Origin: Photobacterium kagoshimensis
Lineage (GTDB): Bacteria; Pseudomonadota; Gammaproteobacteria; Enterobacterales; Vibrionaceae
Assembly (NCBI RefSeq): GCF_050337045.1
Contig: NZ_JAKJSO010000020.1
Location: forward strand, 1 to 64,000
DNA length: 64,000 nt
Direction of reading: 5' to 3'
The notes under the pieces were generated by a model. The model was not told the origin of the DNA and ran no database searches. It saw nothing but the letters and a program-made list of their open reading frames with translations. The translations under genes were made by a program, and so were the position numbers. The first letter of the stretch is position 1. Each line of letters opens with the position of its first letter. This document shows positions 15,566 through 24,882 of the stretch, piece after piece.

Positions 15566-17086
15566 ATGCGGGTGGATAGTATCCAAAAAATCATGGCAAG
15601 AATCATTCTTAGTTTGTTTTCATTACTTTTCTCTGGTGCCTTGTATGCGAACCCAGTGAGTCAGGTAAAGACTGAGCAAGTTGAGCGTAGTGTTGTGGGT
15701 GCTGTTTGTGTTATTCGCGCAGGTGACAAACTTGTTATGCTGTCTGAAGTTATAACGAAAAAAATATCGCTCCCTGGGGGATATATAGAGCCCAATACGA
15801 CACCTGAAGAAAGCGCTATTCGTGAGGCATTAGAAGAAACAGGTATAAACGTTGAGGTTTCGCATTTAATAGAGCAGCGTGCGCGCGCTGTTATTTATGC
15901 CTGTGTAGCAAAGCAACCAATATTAGTGTCGACCACAACGGACTCTTTAGGGTATCCCATTGTAGAGTCATGGTTTGCTGAACATTTTGGCAAAGAAGTT
16001 CGCCGTGTTTATTTAATTGGCCCCGATGAAATTAAGCCTGCAGATTATCGCTTTCCAAAAGACCAACCATTGTTAGCGCAATGGCTGGCGCAAACGCCTG
16101 AAAGTAAAGTTGATTATTACTCCGATTTAAGTGGCCATGTTAACTTACTTCATCAATATGAATTGCAACTTATTAGTCAATTTCAGCATTGGGTGAAAAT
16201 TTGGCCACAAATGCAGCAATCCATTTTTGATGCCGTTATCACGGTATTGAATTTACCTGGTGAAGTTGAGTTTATTGTATTTATATTTGTTATCACTGCG
16301 GCCTTGTTTGGTGCGAAAGGAGTATTACGTTTATCTATTATATTATTGAGTGTCACTTATATTGCCTCAATATTTAAATTAGGTATTGGTTCACCACGAC
16401 CGTTCTATATTATGCCTGCATTAAAACAAGCGAATGCGTATGGATTTGGATTTCCAAGTGGGCATACATTAATGGCAACTGTGTTATGGGGTTTAACCTG
16501 GTACTATTTTTCACGCCAGCGTGGTTTGATGACGATGTACCTCTTATTGCCGATTGCATATTGCTTGGCACTTGGACAAGCTGTTGCACGCGTATGGTAC
16601 GGGGTGCATTTTATTACCGATACGATAGCAAGCCTTATTCTAGGCACGGGCATGGTCGCTATTTACATTGCATGGTTGAATGCAGAAAACTATTCTTTGG
16701 ATGATTGCATTGTGAGCAAGTGGTTTTGGTTATCAATGTCGCTGGTAATAGGGCTAACGGCAAGTTTTAGTCACGCACCAGAACATGTCTACCTATTTGC
16801 AGCCTCTTTAGGTGTATTTCTAAGCTTGGACTATGTGAATTGGACACCGATCTCGTTTCGACAGTTCTCTCATCTACACAAGGTCGGTATCGCTATTTTC
16901 ATCGCCGTCGGGATGCTATTTGTCGGCGGGTTAATTGGTTGGATAACACAGTGGTTGGCGTACCAATCGACCGTTAGTCTGATAGTGCTGTCTATTAGAG
17001 CTGTGGGTTGTTGTGTTGCAGCTGTTTGGCTAGTTGCAGGTACAAGCCTGATCCGAAAAGTAATTTCAACAAGGTTAGTTATATAA
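15566..17086 (+). CDS. Nudix hydrolase / PAP2 phosphatase fusion membrane protein
   Basis: The 506-aa product has a hydrophobic signal-like N-terminus (ARIILSLFSLLFSGALYA), then a Nudix domain (about 40-180), then a multi-TM PAP2 phosphatase. The Nudix box keeps REALEETG, but its first Glu is Thr. PAP2 motifs are intact: KLGIGSPRP, FPSGHT and ARVWYGVHFITD. The topology puts both domains on or outside the periplasmic face, suggesting sequential hydrolysis of a nucleotide-linked or lipid pyrophosphate. I chose ATG 15566, with AAGTGAG just upstream; GTG 15560 and ATG 15593 are alternatives. The gene stands alone. Confidence 0.85.
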   Translation: MRVDSIQKIMARIILSLFSLLFSGALYANPVSQVKTEQVERSVVGAVCVIRAGDKLVMLSEVITKKISLPGGYIEPNTTPEESAIREALEETGINVEVSHLIEQRARAVIYACVAKQPILVSTTTDSLGYPIVESWFAEHFGKEVRRVYLIGPDEIKPADYRFPKDQPLLAQWLAQTPESKVDYYSDLSGHVNLLHQYELQLISQFQHWVKIWPQMQQSIFDAVITVLNLPGEVEFIVFIFVITAALFGAKGVLRLSIILLSVTYIASIFKLGIGSPRPFYIMPALKQANAYGFGFPSGHTLMATVLWGLTWYYFSRQRGLMTMYLLLPIAYCLALGQAVARVWYGVHFITDTIASLILGTGMVAIYIAWLNAENYSLDDCIVSKWFWLSMSLVIGLTASFSHAPEHVYLFAASLGVFLSLDYVNWTPISFRQFSHLHKVGIAIFIAVGMLFVGGLIGWITQWLAYQSTVSLIVLSIRAVGCCVAAVWLVAGTSLIRKVISTRLVI

Positions 17087-17090
17087 TCGG

Positions 17091-17131
17091 CTTTACCTCA
17101 CGCTTTAGTTTAGGTAAAGCGTGAGGTAAAG
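17091..17131. repeat. Long perfect inverted repeat after the Nudix-PAP2 gene
   Basis: 17-bp perfect arms (17091-17107 and 17115-17131) around a 7-nt loop, beginning 4 nt after the stop codon. There is no T tract on either side. It may be a transcript-stabilising hairpin or a Rho-assisted stop. Confidence 0.75.
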
Positions 17132-17200
17132 TGGTGGCTAATAATGATTGAGATAACCAGATGCCCTAGGATTCGGCAGTAAACTGGAACAAGGAGAGCA

Positions 17201-20200
17201 ATGTTACCCGCACTGACGACTCAGAGCAGTATCGACAGCGTCGTACTGGACTACCTGAATGAACTCGACCAAGCTGGCTTTCTTGGTGATATTGAAACCA
17301 CCTATGCAAGTCGACTTGCTGTTGCCACTGATAACAGCGTGTATCAGCAGTTGCCACAAGCCGTTATTTTCCCTACAAATATCGATGACTTATCGTTAAT
17401 TGGTAAGATAGGTGCATCTGCACTTTTTCGCACTGTGACTTTCTCGCCTCGTGGTGGTGGTACAGGAACGAATGGACAATCTTTAACCCAAGGTGTTGTG
17501 GTTGATATATCTCGCCACATGAACCAGATCTTGGACATTAATCCAGATGAGGGCTGGGTACGAGTACAAACTGGCGTTATTAAAGATCAGCTTAATGATG
17601 CACTTCGCCCTCATGGTTATTTCTTTTCGCCTGATTTATCAACCAGTAATCGCGCCACAATCGGTGGCATGATTAATACGGATGCGTCTGGGCAAGGTTC
17701 GCTGAAATATGGCAAAACTTCAGATCATGTCTTGTCTCTTACGGCGGTATTGGCTGACGGCTCTGTACTTAATACGGCCCCAATTGTTTCTTCAGATGAG
17801 GTTATTAAGGCGGACTCACCTAACGATGATTTTGCTGCGAAAGCACAGCGAGTAAGTGAACAGGTTTGTCGCGACAAACGGCCTCAAATTATTGATAAAT
17901 TCCCACCATTGAACCGCTTTCTCACTGGGTACGATCTTAAAAACGTATTTGATGATGATCTTACTCAGTTCGATATCGCCCGTTTGTTATGTGGTGCTGA
18001 AGGATCATTAGCATTTATTGCCGAAGCAAAATTGAATATCACGCCAATCCCGCAAGCACGGACCTTGGTGAATATTAAATATAACAGTTTTGATTCTGCC
18101 TTACGTAACGCCCCTATGATGGTAGAGGCTAACGCCTTATCGGTAGAAACTGTCGATTCTCGTGTTTTAAATTTGGCCAAGCAAGATATTGTATGGCACA
18201 CAGTGAGTGACTTATTAACCGATGTCCCTGGTAAAGATGTGCAGGGCATCAATATGGTGGAATTTGCTAATCACTCAGTGGCCGAGAATCAACAACAAGT
18301 GAGCGAGCTTTGCCAGCGGCTTGATGGGCTGATCGCCAATAATGAACAAGGCTTGATTGGTTATCAGGTGTGCGATGATCTTGCGGGTATTCAAAAAATT
18401 TATGCGATGCGTAAAAAAGCGGTGGGGTTATTAGGTGCGGCAAAAGGGGCAAAAAAGCCTATCGCTTTTGCGGAAGATACCTGTGTACCACCTGAAAATC
18501 TCGCCGATTTCATTGCTGAGTTCCGTCAGTTATTAGACGATAAACAGCTGAATTATGGCATGTTTGGTCATGTTGATGCGGGGGTTTTACATGTGCGTCC
18601 AGCACTAGATATGTGTGACCCTGAGCAAGAAATGTTGATGAAAACCATTTCTGATCAAGTGGTCGCGCTGGTGGCAAAATACGGCGGTTTGATGTGGGGC
18701 GAACACGGTAAAGGCTTTCGGTCTGAATATGGTCCTGAGTTTTTTGGTGATGAATTGTTTACCGAACTGCGCCGAATAAAAGCGGCGTTTGATCCTGATA
18801 ACCGAATGAACCCAGGCAAGATTTGTACGCCCATAGAAAGTGATGCTGAACTGGTTAAAGTGGATGGTGTGAAGCGGGGTTTTTACGACCGACAAATCCC
18901 GGTCAAAACCCGAGACAGCTTTAAGCAAGCAATGGAGTGTAACGGCAACGGTTTGTGCTTCAATTACGACACCAGTTCACCGATGTGTCCATCAATGAAG
19001 ATCAGTGCTGATCGCCGCCATTCACCTAAAGGGCGAGCAGGTTTAGTGCGAGAGTGGCTACGCCAATTAGCAGAACAAGGTGTTGACCCGTTAGCGCTTG
19101 AGCAAAAGTTACTCACCACAACGCCGACGATTAAACAGATTATTGATAGGCTGAAAAATACCTACGGTAGCCAACGCGCCGCTTACGATTATTCGCATGA
19201 AGTAATGGAAGCGATGAATGGTTGTTTAGCGTGTAAAGCCTGTGCTAGCCAATGTCCGATCAAAGTGGATGTACCCAGTTTTCGATCGCGTTTCATGCAT
19301 ATGTATTACAGCCGTTATCAGCGTCCTGCTAAAGATTATTTAGTCGCGTATGTTGAAAGCTATTTACCACTAATGGCAAAAGCGCCAGCCATGTTTAATG
19401 CGGTGATGCGCCCACAATGGTCACAATCGTTAACGGCAAAAACGATTGGCTATGTTGATATGCCTGCATTGTCTGTACCGACGTTGCAAGAAAGGTTAGA
19501 TGGGCATCAAGCGACACGCTTTGATTTAACTTGGTTGCAGGCATTATCTAAGCAAGAGCGTCAGCACTATGTACTGATAGTGCAGGATCCATTTACGTCT
19601 TTCTACGATGCCGATGTTGTTAGCGATTTCGTTTTGTTGGCCGAAAAGCTAGGTAAAAAGCCGATCATTGTGCCCTTTAAGCCAAATGGTAAAGCGCAGC
19701 ATGTAAAAGGCTTTTTGCGTCAGTTTGCTAAAACGGCAAAAAATACGGCTGAGTTTTTGAATCAACTATCAGCATTAAACATCCCTTTGGTTGGTGTCGA
19801 TCCTGCTTTAGTGCTTTGCTATCGCGATGAATATAATGAAGTGCTTGCTGATCAGCGAGGCGACTTTACCGTATTAACCGCCCATGAGTGGCTGTTACCC
19901 TTATTGCCTGATTTGCAGAAGCAAACGATGGTTGAAAATTCTGAGCCTTGGCATCTTTTTGCGCACTGTACAGAAAAGACAAAATTACCGAATGCCGAGA
20001 AAGAGTGGGGGGCCATATTTACCCACTTTGGCGCAGTATTAGAAACTGTGCCTGTGGGCTGCTGTGGTATGGCGGGAACCTTTGGTCACGAGAAGGACAA
20101 ACTAGCAATGTCCAAAGGAGTGTACGCGCTGAGTTGGCAACAAAACCTAGCGCAGCGTGACCCTGAGCGTTGTTTGGTAACGGGATATTCATGTCGTAGC

Positions 20201-20269
20201 CAAGTTAAACGTTTAGAGCACCGAAAATTGAAACACCCAGTTCAAGCCTTATTGCAGTTACTGCTGTGA
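17201..20269 (+). CDS. ydiJ: YdiJ-type FAD/Fe-S dehydrogenase (D-2-hydroxyglutarate dehydrogenase-like)
   Basis: A 1022-aa single-chain enzyme. It has an FAD-binding type 4 domain (about 45-260: SPRGGGTGTNGQSL, ATIGGMINTDASGQGS), an FAD-oxidase C domain (about 275-560: FGHVDAGVLHVRP, NPGKIC), a ferredoxin-type domain with CLACKACASQCP near residue 675 and a CCG-type domain with GCCGMAGTFGHE near 950. Length and order match E. coli YdiJ, described as oxidising D-2-hydroxyglutarate; D-lactate is an alternative. The start has a strong AAGGAG ribosome-binding site. It is monocistronic, ending in a terminator. Confidence 0.9.
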   Translation: MLPALTTQSSIDSVVLDYLNELDQAGFLGDIETTYASRLAVATDNSVYQQLPQAVIFPTNIDDLSLIGKIGASALFRTVTFSPRGGGTGTNGQSLTQGVVVDISRHMNQILDINPDEGWVRVQTGVIKDQLNDALRPHGYFFSPDLSTSNRATIGGMINTDASGQGSLKYGKTSDHVLSLTAVLADGSVLNTAPIVSSDEVIKADSPNDDFAAKAQRVSEQVCRDKRPQIIDKFPPLNRFLTGYDLKNVFDDDLTQFDIARLLCGAEGSLAFIAEAKLNITPIPQARTLVNIKYNSFDSALRNAPMMVEANALSVETVDSRVLNLAKQDIVWHTVSDLLTDVPGKDVQGINMVEFANHSVAENQQQVSELCQRLDGLIANNEQGLIGYQVCDDLAGIQKIYAMRKKAVGLLGAAKGAKKPIAFAEDTCVPPENLADFIAEFRQLLDDKQLNYGMFGHVDAGVLHVRPALDMCDPEQEMLMKTISDQVVALVAKYGGLMWGEHGKGFRSEYGPEFFGDELFTELRRIKAAFDPDNRMNPGKICTPIESDAELVKVDGVKRGFYDRQIPVKTRDSFKQAMECNGNGLCFNYDTSSPMCPSMKISADRRHSPKGRAGLVREWLRQLAEQGVDPLALEQKLLTTTPTIKQIIDRLKNTYGSQRAAYDYSHEVMEAMNGCLACKACASQCPIKVDVPSFRSRFMHMYYSRYQRPAKDYLVAYVESYLPLMAKAPAMFNAVMRPQWSQSLTAKTIGYVDMPALSVPTLQERLDGHQATRFDLTWLQALSKQERQHYVLIVQDPFTSFYDADVVSDFVLLAEKLGKKPIIVPFKPNGKAQHVKGFLRQFAKTAKNTAEFLNQLSALNIPLVGVDPALVLCYRDEYNEVLADQRGDFTVLTAHEWLLPLLPDLQKQTMVENSEPWHLFAHCTEKTKLPNAEKEWGAIFTHFGAVLETVPVGCCGMAGTFGHEKDKLAMSKGVYALSWQQNLAQRDPERCLVTGYSCRSQVKRLEHRKLKHPVQALLQLLL

Positions 20270-20311
20270 TAAAGGATTAGGCGTCAAATTACGTCGCCCT
20301 TAAACCCAAAT

Positions 20312-20335
20312 AGCCGCGATAAAACGCGGCTTTTT
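20312..20335 (+). terminator. Terminator of ydiJ
   Basis: 7-bp GC-rich stem (20312-20318 with 20325-20331), 6-nt loop, T5 tract. Confidence 0.88.
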
Positions 20336-20372
20336 GTTATCTGTCTTACGATACATTAAAGAGCTAAATCGT

Positions 20373-21068
20373 TTAATTATCATCTTGCGGGCTTAGCCAG
20401 CGATAGACAATGCCCGCCACTAGAGCACCAAGTAGCGGTGCAAGCCAGAATAGCCACAGCTGAGAAACTGCCCAGTCACCGACTAATAATGCAGGCCCTG
20501 TACTACGCGCTGGGTTCACCGAAGTATTAGTAACAGGAATACTGATCAAGTGGATAAGTGTGAGTGCTAAACCGATAGCCAGCCCGGCCATCGCAGGTGT
20601 CGCAAGTTTATGGGTCGCACCCAAAATGACAATCAAGAACATAAAAGTCATGACAAATTCGGTCACAAAGCCAGAAACTAAACTGTACCCGCCAGGAGAA
20701 TGTTCACCGTAACCGTTAGAGGCTAAACCGCCTGCTAGATCGAATCCAGCTTGCCCGCTGGCAATAACATAGAGCACATAGGCCCCGACGATAGCACCAA
20801 GTACTTGAGACAAAATATAGGGAACAACATCTGCAACAGGAAAGCGACCGCCAGACCATAAACCGACAGTGACAGCGGGGTTTAAGTGGCAACCTGAAAT
20901 ATGGCCAATCGCATAAGCCATGGTGACAACCGTTAAACCAAAGGCGAGTGATACCCCTAATAACCCAATACCGACATCAGGAAATGCTGCTGCAAGTACT
21001 GCACTACCACATCCCCCGAGTACCAGCCAAAATGTGCCAATAAACTCCGCGACTAGCTTTTTAAACAT
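20373..21068 (-). CDS. aqpZ: Aquaporin Z
   Basis: A 231-aa inner-membrane channel with six TM segments and both NPA half-helices: SGCHLNPAVTVG near residue 63 and TNTSVNPARSTGPAL near 186. The Arg after the second NPA and His in the filter region fit a water-selective aquaporin, not a glycerol facilitator. The ATG at 21068 follows AGGGGATG. It is monocistronic. The adjacent LysR gene on the same strand lies upstream and is probably unrelated. Confidence 0.95.
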   Translation of the reverse strand: MFKKLVAEFIGTFWLVLGGCGSAVLAAAFPDVGIGLLGVSLAFGLTVVTMAYAIGHISGCHLNPAVTVGLWSGGRFPVADVVPYILSQVLGAIVGAYVLYVIASGQAGFDLAGGLASNGYGEHSPGGYSLVSGFVTEFVMTFMFLIVILGATHKLATPAMAGLAIGLALTLIHLISIPVTNTSVNPARSTGPALLVGDWAVSQLWLFWLAPLLGALVAGIVYRWLSPQDDN

Positions 21069-21234
21069 ACGTCATCCCCTTAATCCTCCCAACATGATTG
21101 CTGGAAAGTTAGCGCAAATAAGTGATAGAAATTGCCTGTCAGTGGCAAATTAATGCTTATGTGTTGCTAAAGTATAGGTCTAAGGTGTCATAGGCATGTT
21201 TCAATAAAGAGACACGATGCAATATAAAGACGGG

Positions 21235-22125
21235 CTATTCGGCGCCAGAATGATCCAATAGATAGTCTTCAAGCTGATCTGATAGCCATTGCACAACGGC
21301 CCCACGGCGTGATTCTTGCTCGACAATTTCACCGTAAGGTTGCCAACTCATTGCGCGGTTATGTTTAATGACTTTCACTGTACCATCGCGCAACCTGTCT
21401 TTGATTAATAAGTCAGGCACATAAGACCAACCAGTACCGTCTACTACGGCATTGCGTAAATACTCGTAAAAGGCGAGGGCAATATAGTTGGTCGATTTAG
21501 GTGATACAGGTTTAAGGCTTTCATCATCAATATAGGCTAACGCAATTTCGGTATAACGTTCTAAATCTGCGCTGTGTACTTTACGTAACTGACTGAGAGG
21601 GTGATCTTTATGGGCGACGGACATCATACGGATTTGTCCTAAATCGACATGGTGTAATCGAGGGGCTCGGTGGTTAGCGGGGAGTAAGCCATAAGCCACA
21701 TCGATAATGTTTTGTTCTACCATCTCTTCTAGCTCAGGTGGCGGGGCAACATACACAGAGATACTGGTTTTAGGAAAAGTTTGCTTGAGCTGCTTGATGA
21801 GATCCCGCCAGAGCGCTTCAGGTAATGCATCGTCACGCGCAATACGGATTGTCGACTCAACCCCATCAATATGTTGATTACATTTTGCTTTAATCTCATT
21901 CGCAATCATCGCCAGACGTTCACAATCATTCGCAACGGTTTGGCCTATATCGGTCAATAAAATGCGGTTACCTGTGCGGGTTAATAGTTTAACCCCTAAA
22001 TCATCTTCTAATGCACTCAAAGCGGCACTTACCGTTGTACGGCTCTTATCGAGTTTTCTTGCGGCTTCGCTGATAGAGCCTGTTTGGCTGGCCTGTAGAA
22101 ACATTTCTATTTGCGATATTTTCAT
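21235..22125 (-). CDS. LysR family transcriptional regulator
   Basis: A 296-aa protein with N-terminal winged helix-turn-helix (residues 1-60: FLQASQTGSISEAARKLDKSRTTVSAALSALEDDLGVKLLTR) and a substrate-binding domain. The HTH is typical except for KSRTTVS in place of the common QPAVS. It is divergent from the cation-efflux-like gene at 22292, the usual position of a LysR target. The inducer is unknown. Confidence 0.9.
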   Translation of the reverse strand: MKISQIEMFLQASQTGSISEAARKLDKSRTTVSAALSALEDDLGVKLLTRTGNRILLTDIGQTVANDCERLAMIANEIKAKCNQHIDGVESTIRIARDDALPEALWRDLIKQLKQTFPKTSISVYVAPPPELEEMVEQNIIDVAYGLLPANHRAPRLHHVDLGQIRMMSVAHKDHPLSQLRKVHSADLERYTEIALAYIDDESLKPVSPKSTNYIALAFYEYLRNAVVDGTGWSYVPDLLIKDRLRDGTVKVIKHNRAMSWQPYGEIVEQESRRGAVVQWLSDQLEDYLLDHSGAE

Positions 22126-22291
22126 TGTGATGCGACCTGCGAGGTAAAGAGAGTCTCTAGCTGTATTGTTATCAGTGACGAAAAATTCGTCGCTGAGAGA
22201 TTATAACAATATTGAAAGTCACGTTACTATGAAGGTGATTACAAAAGAAGAGTACATATCGACGAAAAAGCTGTCGATTATTGAGGTTTAT

Positions 22292-22963
22292 ATGTCATGC
22301 AATATTCAACTAGAGCGTAAGCTACTACAATTTTCAACGTTATCATCTTTCCTTTTTGCTGTTATGGGCATTGGCTTAGGTTTATGGCTAGGCTCGTTAG
22401 TTATCGTTTTTGATGGTGCGTATTCGTTCGTCAGTTTAGCGCTTACGCTAGTGTCTTTAGCGGCAGCAGCCTATCTTCACCGTGGCACACATGCGGCTAC
22501 ATCATCAGTACATTCACAGCAAGTTGAATCAAGTGTGATTGCCTTTAAAGGCATGGTGATTACACTCATGTGTCTAGTGTCATTTTATAGTGCGGTTGAA
22601 GCTATTTTAAACGGTGGCCGTAATGTTGATACCGGCATAGCTCTCATTTTTGGTGTGGTTAACGTTATCGGTTGTTTTATTAACTACAAAGTCATGGCGA
22701 TATATAGCAGCAAAGCGGAATCAGCCTTGGTTGATGCAGAATCTAAGCAATGGTTGATGGATACGGTAATCAGTGGTGCTGTACTTATTGGCTTTACCAT
22801 AGCCACAGGTTTAACAATGTCTGCCTATGCACATTTAGCCCCGTATGCTGACCCAGTAATGGTGATTATAGCCTCGGTGTATTTTGTTATTGTACCGCTA
22901 CAGATGACATGGGGTGCACTTAAGCAACTACAAGCAACCCGTCAGGTAGTAATAGCAAGCTAG
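22292..22963 (+). CDS. Cation diffusion facilitator-like membrane protein
   Basis: 223 aa with about six TM segments and the CDF-type N-terminus ERKLLQFSTLSSFLFAVMGIGLGLWLGS then FDGAYSFVSLALT (TM2 Asp region). DAESKQWLMDTVISG corresponds to the TM5 D/H region. The cytoplasmic C-terminal domain of classical CDFs is absent, so it is a short form. I chose ATG 22292, preceded by TGAGG at proper spacing; in-frame starts at 22229 and 22166 would add an odd polar extension. The metal is unknown. It is divergent from a LysR gene. Confidence 0.8.
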   Translation: MSCNIQLERKLLQFSTLSSFLFAVMGIGLGLWLGSLVIVFDGAYSFVSLALTLVSLAAAAYLHRGTHAATSSVHSQQVESSVIAFKGMVITLMCLVSFYSAVEAILNGGRNVDTGIALIFGVVNVIGCFINYKVMAIYSSKAESALVDAESKQWLMDTVISGAVLIGFTIATGLTMSAYAHLAPYADPVMVIIASVYFVIVPLQMTWGALKQLQATRQVVIAS

Positions 22964-23030
22964 CTAAGCAAAAGGTCAGGCTCTTGCGCAGAGTAAATAA
23001 AGAAGCGTGTGAGAAAAGAAATATTCGACT

Positions 23031-23065
23031 AAGCGCCCAATGTTATTGTTAACATTGGGCGCTTT
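23031..23065. terminator. Bidirectional terminator-like hairpin
   Basis: 15-bp perfect stem (23031-23045 with 23050-23064) and 4-nt loop, between the convergent CDF-like and NYN genes. The T tract is short. Confidence 0.75.
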
Positions 23066-23068
23066 GTA

Positions 23069-23548
23069 TTATCGACCAAGCAGTAGAGTTTGCTCGATCT
23101 CTCTGAAATAATGGGCGGTGTTTTGAAGTGAGGTTGCTGTTAACCCAGGTACACCATAAATTTCAACATCGGCATTGAATTTGGTTTGCACCTTGTCGAC
23201 TAATAAGTCGAAATCACCATCGCCAGAAAGCAGGATCACACGGTCAACATCAGGGGCATGTTCGACAACATCGAGTGTGATACCCACATCCCAATCGCCT
23301 TTGGCGGAGCCATCACTGCGTTGAATAAAAGGTTTTAATTTCACTTCAAAACCTATGCCACGCAAAATATTCTGAAACTGACGCTGTTTTTCATCGCCAC
23401 GGTGAATTGCATAAGCATAAGCTGCCACGACTTCTCGCCCTTGGGTTGCTTCTGCCCAAAATGCGTTGTAATCGAAGTTACAGTGATATTTTTCTTTGAC
23501 CGTGTAATAGATGTTTTGCACATCGACAAAAATAGCGACTTTTTCCAC
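23069..23548 (-). CDS. NYN-domain (LabA-like PIN) nuclease
   Basis: A 159-aa single-domain protein of the NYN/LabA group. It shows the acidic residues of the PIN-like active site: AIFVDVQNIYY (D9), GDWDVGITLD (about 84-93) and LLSGDGDFDLLVDK (about 108-118). Such proteins are predicted metal-dependent RNases. The target RNA is unknown. It stands alone and ends 4 nt from the shared terminator. Confidence 0.88.
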   Translation of the reverse strand: MEKVAIFVDVQNIYYTVKEKYHCNFDYNAFWAEATQGREVVAAYAYAIHRGDEKQRQFQNILRGIGFEVKLKPFIQRSDGSAKGDWDVGITLDVVEHAPDVDRVILLSGDGDFDLLVDKVQTKFNADVEIYGVPGLTATSLQNTAHYFREIEQTLLLGR

Positions 23549-23686
23549 AATGAATCCATTTAGAGAAGTGACCTTTCAAGCTTACCCTTTTGTTACTGAA
23601 AAACAAAGCAAAGTGCCGAAACTAGCTGTTGTAGGCGCTTAGCGGTATAGTGAAGTCATAATTAATCGTAAAGGTTATTCAAATAG

Positions 23687-24439
23687 ATGAAAAAGTCAGT
23701 CTTTGTATTTACTGTGTTAGCTGCCTCATTGACTGCTGCTACGGTACAAGCGAAAAGTTGTCCAGTTGAAGTACAGCACGAGGTTCGTATTGCTGGTGAA
23801 CAAGTTTCTGTGTACGAAGCGGGTCAACCTAAACTGCTTATTGATGAAAACAACAATGTATTCGTGAATGGCAAGCAGTTAGATTTGAATGCCATGCAGC
23901 AACGCGCGTTAGATGCCTATTCTGAGTCGGTAAAAGAGAATTTACCTAAGATGGCTGATTTGGCGAAAGATGGTGTCGGTGTGGCAAACGATGTACTGGA
24001 TGAGGTCTCTGCGGATTTTGACTCCAAAGAATCTTTTGCCAAGGTGCAAAGTTTAATTGATGAATACGCAGCGAAAGCTAATGATAAATTCTACCCTGAG
24101 GGTGAATTTGTGATGCCGAAAAATTTGTTCGATGAAATGGACACCAGCTGGAAAGGTGAGTTTGAACAAGCGCTAAAACATGTCAGCATGGAATCAGCAT
24201 CAGCCATGTTTGCGGCACTTTCTGCTGAGATGAAAGATGGCGATCTCAGCTTTTCGGAGTTGCAAACCAAGTTTTCTGATCTTAAAGCACGGTTAGAAGC
24301 TCGCATTCGATCGCGTTCGAGCGAAATGGCGGTGAAAGCCAATGATTTGTGTGATTCGATGAAAGGACTTGCGCAAGAAGAGCAAGAAGTGCAAAAGGTC
24401 ATCCCTGAACTTAAAGATTATCAAGTCTTTGAAATCTAA
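23687..24439 (+). CDS. YggN-like periplasmic protein (DUF2884)
   Basis: A 250-aa protein with a clear signal peptide (1-22, ATVQA). The mature N-terminus carries LLIDENNNVFVNGKQLDLNAMQQRALDAY, as in E. coli YggN, and the C-terminal half is long amphipathic helix. The function of the family is unknown. A motif shared with the region before the gene at 60758 lies at 23612-23630. It is monocistronic. Confidence 0.8.
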   Translation: MKKSVFVFTVLAASLTAATVQAKSCPVEVQHEVRIAGEQVSVYEAGQPKLLIDENNNVFVNGKQLDLNAMQQRALDAYSESVKENLPKMADLAKDGVGVANDVLDEVSADFDSKESFAKVQSLIDEYAAKANDKFYPEGEFVMPKNLFDEMDTSWKGEFEQALKHVSMESASAMFAALSAEMKDGDLSFSELQTKFSDLKARLEARIRSRSSEMAVKANDLCDSMKGLAQEEQEVQKVIPELKDYQVFEI

Positions 24440-24629
24440 TACCAGATCATGATCAACGTGTACCTTTAGGGCGATAAGTTGATATAGATTTGATTGCAGG
24501 AGCGCTGCGCGTGTTACGTTAAATCTATGTACCGATATCATTTATCGTCTTGAGCTGCATGCCTGCTCTAGCATTATGCCCTTGTGATCTCATGGACATA
24601 ATTGCCCTCATCTTTAGGAGTTCACACCA

Positions 24630-24785
24630 ATGCTTAAAATTGCCGTTATTATTGCATTGCTTTTGCTCGCATTCATTGCGGTTAAGTACCTTAATGAAAC
24701 CCAGCAAAAGACAATCATAAAATTATTGTTGGTGGTACTGGGTGGGGTAACGCTCTTATTCCTTAGTTCTGAACTTTTCCGCTAG
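24630..24785 (+). CDS. Small membrane protein (51 aa)
   Basis: The ATG at 24630 is preceded by AGGAG at 24616-24620. The product MLKIAVIIALLLLAFIAVK... has two hydrophobic segments (about 3-18 and 32-47) joined by a polar KYLNETQQKTIIK linker, which makes a helical hairpin. A strong terminator follows at 24817. Its size, ribosome-binding site and terminator support a real gene. I do not recognise the family. Confidence 0.65.
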   Translation: MLKIAVIIALLLLAFIAVKYLNETQQKTIIKLLLVVLGGVTLLFLSSELFR

Positions 24786-24816
24786 CATGCTTTAATTTTT
24801 TTATTGCCAGAAAGTA

Positions 24817-24844
24817 AACAGCCCACGCAGTCGTGGGCTGTTTT
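24817..24844. terminator. Bidirectional terminator between the 51-aa ORF and ygiQ
   Basis: 11-bp GC-rich stem (24817-24827 with 24832-24842), CAGT loop, T tract on the plus strand and A-rich flank that gives a T tract on the minus strand. Confidence 0.87.
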
Positions 24845-24882
24845 GTCTTTATAGCGTTGTAACAGACTTCAAGCTGTCTGTA

